Positions 9,304 to 15,905 of a DNA stretch of 31,078 bases are shown in pieces; position 1 is the first letter of the stretch; every line of letters begins with the position of its first letter. The DNA is from JAWAFD01 sp964467175. GTDB taxonomy: Archaea > Micrarchaeota > Micrarchaeia > Anstonellales > J096. The position numbers and the translations under genes were made by a program. Location: the NCBI GenBank assembly GCA_964467175.1, contig CAYXNY010000047.1:1-31078 (forward strand), in the 5' to 3' direction. The notes under the pieces are model-generated. The model made no database searches, was not told the origin of the DNA, and was given only the letters and a program-made list of their open reading frames with translations.

Positions 9304-9843
9304 CTACCCACCCTTCATTCTCGAGAGCATAAGGTCCCTTCTTGCTTTTGCAAGATAGTTCAGGACTGTTGAGTGCATCGCGCCCTCTATAATCATGCCA
9401 ATCGCTTCCGTTGCAATCTGTATGCCGTCTATCGGACCTATTATTCCAACCGTATGCCCGTAGACGCTTACGTAGCTGTCCGCTGCGTTTTCTATCTCGG
9501 TTTTTATCCTCCCCTCCTCCCCTATTATCCTCCCCTTTATCCTTTTCATCGCGTTTTCAGTACTCGCATAATCCTTCAGGTTTATTATATGAAAATGGTA
9601 TCCTTCCTTGAGAATTTTAAGCGCAACCCTCGCCTCAAACCCTCTTCCCACCGCCCGTATAACATCCTTCGCAAAGAATATTTTCTCGGCCTCCCCTTCT
9701 ACTATGACATCGCCTTCCTTATCTACCATCAGCTTTACCCCGGCTGCTTTTTCCACCTGCTTTTTTATCTCCCCGTTTTTTCCTATGAGCGCAGCTACCC
9801 TCTCCGCAGGTATTTTTACTATTTCCTGTACTCTCTCGCTCAT
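9304..9843 (-). CDS. KH-domain RNA-binding protein, archaeal Pno1/Dim2-like
   Basis: A 179-aa protein with two KH domains. The first starts VKIPAERVAALIGKNGEIKK with a perfect GxxG (GKNG). The second contains RIKGRIIGEEGRIKTEIE (GEEG). The pattern matches archaeal homologues of Pno1/Dim2, a factor that binds the 3' end of small-subunit rRNA during ribosome assembly. The C-terminal helix ends LAKARRDLMLSRMKGG. Its ATG overlaps the stop of the upstream helical-repeat gene (ATGA). Its TAG lies 1-2 nt from the top6B start, so ribosome-assembly and topoisomerase genes are co-expressed here. Confidence 0.88.
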   Translation of the reverse strand: MSERVQEIVKIPAERVAALIGKNGEIKKQVEKAAGVKLMVDKEGDVIVEGEAEKIFFAKDVIRAVGRGFEARVALKILKEGYHFHIINLKDYASTENAMKRIKGRIIGEEGRIKTEIENAADSYVSVYGHTVGIIGPIDGIQIATEAIGMIIEGAMHSTVLNYLAKARRDLMLSRMKGG

Positions 9844-10559
9844 TTCTTTCCCTCGTTGTATTCGATTATTTTTTGAAGGAGGTTTGCAATATATTTGTTG
9901 GTTTCCTCTTTTAAAGCTTTCTTTGCCTGCTCTGCAAGAAACTCATTTTTTACATTCTGCATCGCTTCGGCAGAGAGTGCCCTCACCTTTTCGTCCCAAT
10001 CATCTATAAGAGCTATAAACACCTTCTGCACCTCTTCATCCTTTTTTGCGATGTTTTTCAGCGCTTCAAGCGCCATGTACTGCACATCGTCTATCTCTTC
10101 CCTTGCCGTTTCTATCAGCTCTCTCTTAAATTTTTCCTCCACTTCCTCATTGTTTATTTTTGAGAGCACGGCAAGAACCGGTTCCGCATTCTCTTCCATC
10201 GCTTCCTTAAGCCACTCAGCAACTTCTGGACGCTCTTTTATCAACCTATCCATCCCAGCAACAAAAGGGGGAGATCCATTACCGCTTCTCACAAAATTGC
10301 CAAACGCGTCCTTCATGCCAGCTGTGAAAAAAAGTTTTAGGGAGAGGTACGCAAGCCTGTTTGCGCTCATATCAACCAGGTATGTTCTTTTTGGAGCGTT
10401 CGCATACTCCGCAGCCACATTCCCAAGGATATTACCGGCATTCTTCGCTACCTCTATAGCTTCATTCTCCCTGTTTTCCACCATAAGCTTTATGCATTTC
10501 CAGAATATATCGCTTATGTTTCTTTCAGCCAGCTCCATCCCTTCTGTATGCTTTCGCAT
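9840..10559 (-). CDS. Helical-repeat (HEAT/ARM-like) protein, function unknown
   Basis: A 239-aa, all-alpha, acidic cytoplasmic protein. The C-terminal half has the rhythm of HEAT-like repeats, for example DVQYMALEALKNIAKKDEEV and DWDEKVRALSAEAMQNVKNE. The N-terminal half is less regular. It is the first gene of the operon that continues with KH, Top6B and Top6A, and its stop overlaps the KH start by 4 nt. The ATG at 10559 lies 26 nt from the centre of the shared TATA box at 10583-10588, so the mRNA is probably leaderless and this start is favoured over the internal ATG eight codons in. Probably a protein-protein scaffold; the partner is unknown. Confidence 0.72.
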   Translation of the reverse strand: MRKHTEGMELAERNISDIFWKCIKLMVENRENEAIEVAKNAGNILGNVAAEYANAPKRTYLVDMSANRLAYLSLKLFFTAGMKDAFGNFVRSGNGSPPFVAGMDRLIKERPEVAEWLKEAMEENAEPVLAVLSKINNEEVEEKFKRELIETAREEIDDVQYMALEALKNIAKKDEEVQKVFIALIDDWDEKVRALSAEAMQNVKNEFLAEQAKKALKEETNKYIANLLQKIIEYNEGKK

Positions 10560-10579
10560 AACTTCACATTCACGGCAGT

Positions 10580-10590
10580 TTTTTTAAATC
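10580..10590. promoter_or_regulatory. Shared bidirectional TATA box
   Basis: The palindrome TTTAAA at 10583-10588 sits in the middle of a 49-nt intergenic gap. Its centre is about 26.5 nt from the ATG at 10559 (- strand) and 23.5 nt from the GTG at 10609 (+ strand). One TATA element can therefore place leaderless start sites for both genes. No second TATA candidate is present in the gap. Confidence 0.6.
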
Positions 10591-10608
10591 CTTCTTTCAA
10601 TTTTTACT

Positions 10609-11235
10609 GTGGACAACGCAGAAATGGTCAGAAGGTTGAAGGAAACCGGCTTCCTACTCTCCCCGCTAGTTGAAAAGGCCATGCTTTCCGTGGATAGAAA
10701 AATTTTTGTTCCAGAAAGATACGCAGAAGACGCGTACTATGATGTTGCGCTTCCGATAAAAAACCAATCCACGATTTCCGCGCCGGGCATAGTCGCCTTT
10801 ATGCTCTCTCATCTTGACCTTGAAAAAGGACATAATGTTCTTGAGGTCGGAGCCGGCTCTGGCTACAACGCGGCACTGATTGCAAAAATAATCTATCCCG
10901 GAAAGCTTACAACGACCGAAATAGACGGAGAGGTTTTGGAGGTCGCAAGAAAAAACCTCGCGCACTTCAATTTCAAAAACATAGCGCTTGTTCACTGCGA
11001 TGGAAGCGCGGGCTATGAGAAGAACGCGCCCTACGACAGGATAATAGTAACGGGCGCCATGCCTAAAATACCGGATTCTCTAAAATCCCAGCTTAAACCA
11101 GATGGTCTTCTCCTCGCCCCGGTAGGCCAATACTTCCAAAAGCTAATCCTCTACTCCAAATCAAACGACAGCTACAAAGAGCTTTTGGATGTTGTTTTCG
11201 TGCCGATAGTTGGAAAGGATGGGTTTAAATTTTAA
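10609..11235 (+). CDS. pcm: Protein-L-isoaspartate O-methyltransferase
   Basis: The enzyme transfers a methyl group from SAM to L-isoaspartyl residues in damaged proteins and so starts their repair. Family motifs are present: DRKIFVPERYAEDAYYDVALPI near the N terminus, NQSTISAPGIVAFML, the SAM loop VLEVGAGSGYNAALIA and YDRIIVTGAMPKIP. At 208 aa it has the standard length. The start is a GTG placed about 23 nt from the shared TATA box, so it is probably leaderless. The TAA stop (11233-11235) lies inside one copy of a 27-bp repeat derived from the neighbouring tRNA-Thr 3' end, so the extreme C terminus may have been reshaped by that duplication. Confidence 0.95.
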   Translation: MDNAEMVRRLKETGFLLSPLVEKAMLSVDRKIFVPERYAEDAYYDVALPIKNQSTISAPGIVAFMLSHLDLEKGHNVLEVGAGSGYNAALIAKIIYPGKLTTTEIDGEVLEVARKNLAHFNFKNIALVHCDGSAGYEKNAPYDRIIVTGAMPKIPDSLKSQLKPDGLLLAPVGQYFQKLILYSKSNDSYKELLDVVFVPIVGKDGFKF

Positions 11236-11255
11236 GCCTCGGGCGTGGATCGAAC
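11229..11255. repeat. Copy 1 of 27-bp repeat of the tRNA-Thr 3' end
   Basis: The 27 bp here are identical to 11341-11367, which comprise the last 20 bp of tRNA-Thr (acceptor 3' strand and most of the T arm) plus 7 bp of its 3' flank. The copies lie 112 bp apart, exactly the length of the tRNA gene. Copy 1 includes the stop codon of the methyltransferase. This looks like a partial tandem duplication or an att-like scar. Confidence 0.75.
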
Positions 11256-11347
11256 CCGAACCGCGGAGGGGGAACACCCCCTCCCCAGTTTGAGGCTCCT
11301 CCTGACCCTCCCAAACCAGATATTCCGCAAACTTTTCTATATTTTAA
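11236..11347 (-). pseudogene. tRNA-Thr-like remnant and G/C-run hairpin
   Basis: Read on the minus strand, the 3' end matches the tRNA-Thr acceptor and T loop, but the T stem no longer pairs and no D or anticodon arm can be built. Upstream of the match, GGAGGGGG and CCCCCTCC form a perfect 8-bp hairpin with a TGTT loop (+ strand about 11265-11284). An outer AGCCTC/GAGGCT pairing encloses the block. I read it as a decayed or rearranged tRNA copy; a structured RNA cannot be excluded. Confidence 0.45.
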
Positions 11348-11459
11348 GCCTCGGGCGTGGATCGAACACGCGACCTCTTGCTTTTGAGAGCCTCCTATGA
11401 TCGTAGGCCTTTTTCCAAGGCTTTACCAAGCAAGCGCTCTACCACTGAGCTACCGAGGC
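11348..11459 (-). tRNA. tRNA-Thr(GGT) with 41-nt intron
   Basis: A full cloverleaf can be drawn on the minus strand: acceptor GCCTCGG/CCGAGGC, D arm GCTC...GAGC, anticodon stem CTTGC/GCAAG, variable loop AGGTC, and T arm GCGTG-TTCGATC-CACGC. The loop reads TTGGTA + A once 41 nt (11383-11423) are removed after position 37, giving anticodon GGT at 11425-11427. The discriminator base is T, as expected for archaeal threonine tRNAs. The intron has an AGCCT/AGGCT helix next to the splice sites and TTGG/TCAA pairing, so a bulge-helix-bulge-like fold exists but is relaxed and the exact cuts are less certain than for tRNA-Pro. CCA is not encoded. A TATA-like CTTAAA lies about 22 nt upstream. Confidence 0.9.
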
Positions 11460-11478
11460 GTCTGTAGACGCCGAGGGA

Positions 11479-11500
11479 CTTAAACGGATTTCCGTTTAAG
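11479..11500. promoter_or_regulatory. 22-bp perfect palindrome upstream of tRNA-Thr
   Basis: CTTAAACGGA and TCCGTTTAAG flank a TT centre, forming a perfect inverted repeat. On the tRNA strand the proximal arm contains TTTAAG centred about 22 nt before the tRNA 5' end, suitable as a TATA box. The distal arm overlaps the stop codon of the Mut7-C gene, whose transcript would end with a 10-bp hairpin. It may be a promoter, an operator or both. Confidence 0.5.
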
Positions 11501-11960
11501 CTGACCGAGGCACAAGTTTTTTAACTCTACCAAGAACATTTTTTATTCTTTTCCAATGCCCCCCTTCCCAGTAAACCTGCCCGCACCTTTTGCACACCCA
11601 AAACTCATCAATGCTTTCAAGAACTTTTTTAGGAACCCTGTGCTTAACCTCTTCCTTATCAGCTTTTTTCAGCTCGCCGTTGCAAAGCGCGCATCTTGTT
11701 TCCCTTACCCTCAAACTCAACCTAAAATGCTTCACCACATCAGCCATTTTTTCGTAGAATGTTCTTCCCTTAACGACATATATTTTTGCTTCTTTGCTCC
11801 TCATTTTTTCGTCTCGGGTAAGGATTATTCTTTTTTCTTTTACAGCCCTCATGATAATTTCCTCATCTTCTACTTTTTTTACATAAGAAGCATCGTATCC
11901 AAGAATGCGGAGCCATCTCGCAACATCGCCCAGCATCTCATCGACGAGGAATTTTGGCAT
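11496..11960 (-). CDS. Mut7-C (PIN-like) RNase domain protein with zinc ribbon
   Basis: A 154-aa protein of the Mut7-C/DUF82 family. The nuclease-like fold is marked by the N-terminal FLVDEMLGDVARWLRILGYD and the later ILTRDEKM, with conserved aspartates that would bind metal. A zinc ribbon follows: CALCNG and CKRCGQVYWEGGHW. Family members are predicted single-strand RNA nucleases; cellular targets are unknown. A TATA-like TTTTTATATT at 11981-11990 lies 25 nt before the ATG, so it probably has its own leaderless promoter although uS10 ends only 31 nt upstream. The C-terminal codons (GTG CCT CGG TCA GCT) resemble the tRNA-Thr 5' end, GCCTCGGTAGC, 53 bp away. Confidence 0.85.
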   Translation of the reverse strand: MPKFLVDEMLGDVARWLRILGYDASYVKKVEDEEIIMRAVKEKRIILTRDEKMRSKEAKIYVVKGRTFYEKMADVVKHFRLSLRVRETRCALCNGELKKADKEEVKHRVPKKVLESIDEFWVCKRCGQVYWEGGHWKRIKNVLGRVKKLVPRSA

Positions 11961-11991
11961 AAATATAGTTACAAAAAGAGAATATAAAAAA

Positions 11992-12303
11992 CTAACCCAA
12001 AATAATTTTCACAAAAACATCATCGGGAACTTTTATCCTGAGAATCTGCCTCAAATTCTTTTCATCTCCTTCTATTTCAATTATCCTCCGGCTTATTCTT
12101 TTCTCCCATCGCTCGTATGTGTCCGAACCGTCCCCGCATGGAGTTCTTCGCGTAGCGATGAGAAGCTTTTTTCTTGGCATAGGTATAGGGCCCTTTATTT
12201 TCATATCAAGTGTTTTTGCGATCTGCTTTATCTGCTCTATTACATAGTTTATGCTTTCAGTTTTTTCAGCTTCCAATCGAATCCGGGCCTTTGCTCTCAC
12301 CAT
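11992..12303 (-). CDS. rps10: 30S ribosomal protein uS10
   Basis: A 103-aa uS10, the small-subunit protein of the 30S head. Recognisable segments are MVRAKARIRLEAEKTESINYV at the N terminus and PIPMPRKKLLIATRRTPCGDGSDTYERWEKRISRRI in the middle, with the conserved arginine-rich loop. It follows the EF-1alpha gene by 43 nt on the same strand, the classical archaeal tuf-rps10 pair. GGTGA seven bases before the ATG serves as ribosome binding site. The gap contains a T-rich stretch on the coding strand that could give partial termination. Confidence 0.95.
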   Translation of the reverse strand: MVRAKARIRLEAEKTESINYVIEQIKQIAKTLDMKIKGPIPMPRKKLLIATRRTPCGDGSDTYERWEKRISRRIIEIEGDEKNLRQILRIKVPDDVFVKIILG

Positions 12304-12346
12304 TTATTTTCACCATCAAAAAACAAAACAATAAAAAATAGGAAGA

Positions 12347-13615
12347 TTACACCGCCTTAGGCTTGACATCAAGCACTACGCCTGCCGCAACGGTTTGGCC
12401 CATGTCCCTGATCGCAAACCTTCCGAGCGGCGGGAAGTCCTGGAATTTTTCCACAACTATCGGCTTCACGGGCTTTATCTTCACAACTCCGACATCGCCT
12501 GTTTTCAGGAAATCCGGCTTGCCGGCGCTCTGGCCTGTTTTCGGGTCCTTCTTTTCCACAAGCTCCACAACCTTTCCTGCAAACTGTGCCGTGTGGATAT
12601 GGAAGACCGGCGTATATCCAACCGTTATCGCAGTTGGGTGGTTCAGTACAACGATCTGCGCCGTGAACTCCTCTGCGACTTTCGGCGGGTTGTCCGGATG
12701 CCCTATCACATCCCCTCTGTTGATATCTTTTCTTTCCACTCCCTTGACGTTGAACCCAATATTGTCCCCCGGGACTGCTTCAGTAACTTCCTGGTGATGC
12801 ATTTCTATTCTCTTCACCTCTCCCTTCGCGCCCGAAGGCATGAACACAACATTGTCTCCTGCTTTGAGCTTTCCTGTTTCCACCCTTCCCACAGGAACGG
12901 TTCCATGCCCGGTGATCGTGAACACATCCTGTATCGGCACCCTCAGCGGTTTGTCTATCGGTTTCGGAGGAACCTTCAATGTATCCAGGGTTTCAAAAAG
13001 CGTCGGCCCCTTGTAATAAGGTGTTTTTTCGCTCCTTTTTACAAGGTTGTCTCCGTAGTATGCAGACGCCGGAATTATCTGCACCCCCTCCACCTTGTAT
13101 CCTATCCCCTTCAGGAGATTTGAAACATCATTCTTTACTTTCATATAATCGCTTTCTTTGTAATCCACAGCATCCATCTTTGAAAGAAGGACGATCAGCT
13201 GGTCTATTCCAAGAACTTTTGCGAGGAAGGCATGCTCCTTTGTCTGCGCCTGAACCCCGTCCTTTGCCGAAACAACAAGAACAGCTGCATCTGCCTGGCT
13301 CGCGCCCGTAATCATATTCTTAACAAAGTCCCTGTGCCCCGGCGCATCTATGATCGTGAAGTGGTATTTTGGCGTTTCGAACTCCTGGTGGCTGACATCT
13401 ATCGTTAAACCTCTTTCCCTTTCCTCCTTCATAGTGTCCATTACATAAGCAAATTCAAAGGTCGGTTTTCCGAGCTTTTCAGCCTCTTCCTTCAGCTTTC
13501 TTATTACATTATCCGGGACCTTGCCAGTCTCGTAAAGCACTCTTCCCACTGTCGTTGACTTTCCCGCGTCAACGTGTCCTATAAAGACAATGTTTAGATG
13601 CTCTTTTTTTGCCAT
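12347..13615 (-). CDS. tuf: Translation elongation factor EF-1alpha
   Basis: The GTPase delivers aminoacyl-tRNA to the ribosome. Motifs: P loop GHVDAGKST, switch I GLTID, G3 DAPGHRDF, G5-like ASAYYGDN. The guanine-specificity motif reads SKMD (Ser145) rather than NKMD, an unusual change. Beta-barrel domains 2 and 3 are complete, including VPVGRVETGKLKAGD. A TTG nine codons upstream could extend the frame, but GGGGTGA five bases before the ATG at 13615 sets that start, giving 422 aa. A TATA box (TTTAAA, 13671-13676) predicts a leader of about 30 nt, unlike the leaderless genes nearby. Co-transcribed with uS10. Confidence 0.96.
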   Translation of the reverse strand: MAKKEHLNIVFIGHVDAGKSTTVGRVLYETGKVPDNVIRKLKEEAEKLGKPTFEFAYVMDTMKEERERGLTIDVSHQEFETPKYHFTIIDAPGHRDFVKNMITGASQADAAVLVVSAKDGVQAQTKEHAFLAKVLGIDQLIVLLSKMDAVDYKESDYMKVKNDVSNLLKGIGYKVEGVQIIPASAYYGDNLVKRSEKTPYYKGPTLFETLDTLKVPPKPIDKPLRVPIQDVFTITGHGTVPVGRVETGKLKAGDNVVFMPSGAKGEVKRIEMHHQEVTEAVPGDNIGFNVKGVERKDINRGDVIGHPDNPPKVAEEFTAQIVVLNHPTAITVGYTPVFHIHTAQFAGKVVELVEKKDPKTGQSAGKPDFLKTGDVGVVKIKPVKPIVVEKFQDFPPLGRFAIRDMGQTVAAGVVLDVKPKAV

Positions 13616-13664
13616 ACTTTCACCCCTAAATATTTTGTTCAAAATCTATAAGGTTATACACATA

Positions 13665-13678
13665 TCCTTTTTTAAATG
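13665..13678 (-). promoter_or_regulatory. TATA box of the EF-1alpha/uS10 operon
   Basis: Read on the minus strand, ATTTAAAAAAGG lies about 58 nt before the EF-1alpha start. This places transcription initiation near 13647 and leaves a short leader that contains the GGGGTGA ribosome binding site. Confidence 0.5.
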
Positions 13679-13703
13679 TTTTCCTGTTTTCCCCCGAACA
13701 TGT

Positions 13704-13736
13704 GGTGAGGTGGTAGGCACTAGGCTCCACCCCACC
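13704..13736. other. Intergenic hairpin between EF-1alpha and lipoprotein
   Basis: GGTGAGGTGG (13704-13713) and CCACCCCACC (13727-13736) form a 10-bp stem with one mismatch and a 13-nt loop. A smaller TCCCT/AGGGA hairpin follows near 13747-13758. The gap lies between divergent promoters. It carries no coding potential and its role is unknown. Confidence 0.4.
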
Positions 13737-13780
13737 CCCCATTTATTCCCTAAAGGGAGAAAGCAAATATTAGGAAATGT

Positions 13781-13790
13781 TTTTATAACT
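13781..13790 (+). promoter_or_regulatory. TATA box of the cysteine-repeat lipoprotein
   Basis: TTTTATAACT lies about 25 nt before the ATG at 13810. It supports that start and a leaderless message, and argues against the TTG start 18 nt further upstream. Confidence 0.5.
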
Positions 13791-13809
13791 TTTGCCCCCC
13801 CAATTTTTT

Positions 13810-14904
13810 ATGAAGAAAGTTTTCCTGCCCTTTTTTATCTTTCTCCTCTTTTTCCTTGCATGCGTGCAGAAGGAAGGCATCCAGCCCGTCGCTGAAGGGA
13901 TAGCAAACATCACATTCGAAACCTATCCGCCCGATGATGATTTTTGGAGGGAGCAGGCGGTCTACAACAATGATTTCCGGATATGCGGGAAAATTAGCGA
14001 GGAGAACAGGTCCGAATGCTATGCTCTTTTTGCGTACGAAGATTTGGACGCGTGCATTCTCCTCCCCGCCCAGCAGGAGGATGAATGCCTTTTCGCCCAT
14101 GCAAAAAACCTCTACAAGTGGGAGCTCTGCTTGGCGATACGGAACGAAACGCTCAGAAGAATGTGCGATGAGCTGGTCGGGCCGTGTTCAAATCTCTACG
14201 GGGCTGAAAGGACAAGATGCCTTGCGTTTTATTACAAAGATTCCTCTTACTGCGCTGATGAAAATTGTTTGTTCGATTATGCCATATCCTTCAGCGACCC
14301 TTCGCTCTGCAGTTCCCTCTCCAGGCCGGACCTGAGAGCCGCCTGCAAAACCTACCTTCTGAACCAGGATTACTGCAGAGAGGCTGAGGCGAACAACGCG
14401 GATTTCTGTTATTATTTTGTTGCGACCCGCAAAAACCAAACCGACCTGTGCGCAAAAATAAATTCAAACTACTACCGGCAGGAGTGCGCGGTATACAAAG
14501 CAGTGCGCGAAGGAAACCCATCCGCCTGCAATCTTCTCGAATACAACACCGCGTACTACAGCTGCCTCAGGGAGTATGCGATGCAGACGAATGATATAAC
14601 CGGATGCCTGCACATAGACCGCCGCGCGCCTTCTTACAACGGATGCCTGTACGCTCTTGCTGAGAAATACCGCAACCCCTCCTACTGTGTTTATATTACG
14701 GATTCAAATCTTAAAACAAACTGCTTCCCGATGACTATGGGGGTGGAGAAAATCACCTACGCGCTTTCTGATTGCATGAAGATAGACCACGCTGTATGGA
14801 AAGAAAAGTGCATACTGAGAATTGCCGAGAGGGATAAGAACCCAGAGCTGTGCAAATATTTAACATACTATTATGTGCATTGCATCGCGCTGGTTTCCGG
14901 CTAG
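13810..14904 (+). CDS. Cysteine-repeat lipoprotein
   Basis: A 364-aa secreted protein. MKKVFLPFFIFLLFFLAC is a lipoprotein signal peptide with the lipobox FLAC. After a linker come about nine helical repeats of 30-40 residues with regularly spaced cysteines, of the form C..I.....R..C....A....D...C, for example LCAKINSNYYRQECAVYKAV and SLCSSLSRPDLRAACKTYLL. Each repeat likely forms a disulphide-stapled helix pair, as in Sel1/TPR-like solenoids, on the outer face of the membrane. No enzymatic motif is seen, so a binding or scaffold role is likely. The start is chosen from the signal peptide and the TATA spacing. Confidence 0.8.
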   Translation: MKKVFLPFFIFLLFFLACVQKEGIQPVAEGIANITFETYPPDDDFWREQAVYNNDFRICGKISEENRSECYALFAYEDLDACILLPAQQEDECLFAHAKNLYKWELCLAIRNETLRRMCDELVGPCSNLYGAERTRCLAFYYKDSSYCADENCLFDYAISFSDPSLCSSLSRPDLRAACKTYLLNQDYCREAEANNADFCYYFVATRKNQTDLCAKINSNYYRQECAVYKAVREGNPSACNLLEYNTAYYSCLREYAMQTNDITGCLHIDRRAPSYNGCLYALAEKYRNPSYCVYITDSNLKTNCFPMTMGVEKITYALSDCMKIDHAVWKEKCILRIAERDKNPELCKYLTYYYVHCIALVSG

Positions 14905-14960
14905 CCAGGGGGAGCTTTATCTTTATGGAGCATCAGAATAAGCGGGGAGGGATATGTTTT

Positions 14961-15584
14961 TCATTCCCCTTCTTCTTCAAATTCAAGTTTTTCAAAATAG
15001 CTTAGCGGATACTTAAACTCGCTGTAGTCTTTTATCGTTCCGTTCTTCACCATCATCTCTCTTGTGAGCAGCCAGAAAAATATCCCAAGCGATTTCCTTC
15101 CCTTGTTGTTTATGGGGATTATAAAATCCACGAATTCGGTTGTGTTGTCCGTATCAACCAGGCCAATCGCCGGTATGTTCATCATCCCCGCCTCCCTTAG
15201 CGCTTCTCTCTCACCCTTCGGGTCGCACACAACGATTATTTTCGGCTCCCTGAAGCTCTGCGAATTTATATTGGTAAAAGTTCCGGGATGAAAACGCTTT
15301 GTGACCACGTCAAATCCAACAAGCTCCTTTGCTTTCAGCGCCGCATTTCCGGAATATGTTCTTGTTGCGACGATGGTTATCTCCTCCGGCTTGTAGTTCT
15401 TCAGAAGATTGAACGCAAGCCCCAGCCTCTTGTCGATCATCTTCAGATCTATTATGTATATTCCATCCTTTCTTTTTTTGAAAACAAATCTCTTCATATC
15501 CCCCGTCCTTACCTTTGTGCCTATGTGCACGCCCGCTTCAAGATACTTATCCGGGCTTACCAGCATTCCGTCCTCTTCAGCCAT
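14961..15584 (-). CDS. rps2: 30S ribosomal protein uS2
   Basis: A 207-aa archaeal uS2, which binds the back of the 30S head near uS5. Typical segments are LEAGVHIGTKVRTGDMKRFVF, DGIYIIDLKMID, VATRTYSGNAALKAKELVGF and PAIGLVDTDNTTEFVDFIIPINNKG. The acidic tail EKLEFEEEGE is common in archaea. GGAGGATAAA immediately before the ATG is the ribosome binding site. It lies in the 19-nt segment between the tRNA-Pro 3' end and the start codon, so tRNA 3' processing would leave uS2 with an intact short leader. It is the last gene of the eL18-uL13-uS9-RpoN-tRNA-uS2 unit. Confidence 0.96.
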   Translation of the reverse strand: MAEEDGMLVSPDKYLEAGVHIGTKVRTGDMKRFVFKKRKDGIYIIDLKMIDKRLGLAFNLLKNYKPEEITIVATRTYSGNAALKAKELVGFDVVTKRFHPGTFTNINSQSFREPKIIVVCDPKGEREALREAGMMNIPAIGLVDTDNTTEFVDFIIPINNKGRKSLGIFFWLLTREMMVKNGTIKDYSEFKYPLSYFEKLEFEEEGE

Positions 15585-15603
15585 TTTATCCTCCTCTATG
15601 TTT

Positions 15604-15696
15604 GGGGCCGCCGAGATTTGAATTTCCGTGCTTTGTTAAGCATCTCGGATAACAGGCACCCCAAGCCTGCAGGATACCAGGTTACCTCACGGCCCC
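15604..15696 (-). tRNA. tRNA-Pro(GGG) with 21-nt T-arm intron
   Basis: Minus-strand cloverleaf: acceptor GGGGCCG/CGGCCCC, D arm AGG...CCT, anticodon stem CAGGC/GCCTG with loop TTGGGGT (anticodon GGG at 15660-15662), T stem CCGAG/CTCGG and T loop TTCAAAT. A 21-nt insertion (15623-15643) sits between positions 53 and 54. It has a textbook bulge-helix-bulge: central helix TCCG/CGGA, 3-nt bulges AGA and AAT, and intron helix TGCTT/AAGCA. Cutting after the second base of each bulge removes exactly the 21 nt and restores a normal T arm. The discriminator is A. The gene lies 7 nt after the RpoN stop and 19 nt before uS2, so it must be excised from the ribosomal protein transcript. Confidence 0.94.
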
Positions 15697-15703
15697 TCCA
15701 GCA

Positions 15704-15901
15704 TTACATCTTTCTGTATCTTATTACCTCATCCTCCAGCTCCACATGAGTTACGAACATCCTTCTGCAGCAGTACCTGCTTACCCCAAGCTCGTCCATC
15801 GCTTCCTTGGGGTTTTTTCCCTCTCCTACAAGTTTTTTGTACTGTTCGTAAAGATGACCTATCACCTTTCCGCATGTGAAACATCTCACCGGAAATTCCA
15901 T
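15704..15901 (-). CDS. rpoN: DNA-directed RNA polymerase subunit N
   Basis: A 65-aa subunit homologous to eukaryotic Rpb10. It has the zinc-binding pattern of the family: CFTCG at residues 7-11 and RYCCRRM near 42-48, with the final VELEDEVIRYRKM. The subunit sits on the Rpo3/Rpo11 platform. The position after uS9 and before uS2 is conserved in archaea. The subunit K and enolase genes that often occupy this cluster are absent. GGTGAGGGG just before the ATG is the ribosome binding site. Confidence 0.96.
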   Translation of the reverse strand: MEFPVRCFTCGKVIGHLYEQYKKLVGEGKNPKEAMDELGVSRYCCRRMFVTHVELEDEVIRYRKM

Positions 15902-15905
15902 CCCC

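Noticed and set aside
11236..11347. Second functional tRNA
   Set aside because: The T stem is broken and no D or anticodon arm can be formed.
12395..13123. 242-aa open frame antisense to EF-1alpha
   Set aside because: Lies entirely inside the conserved EF-1alpha gene and has no recognisable features.
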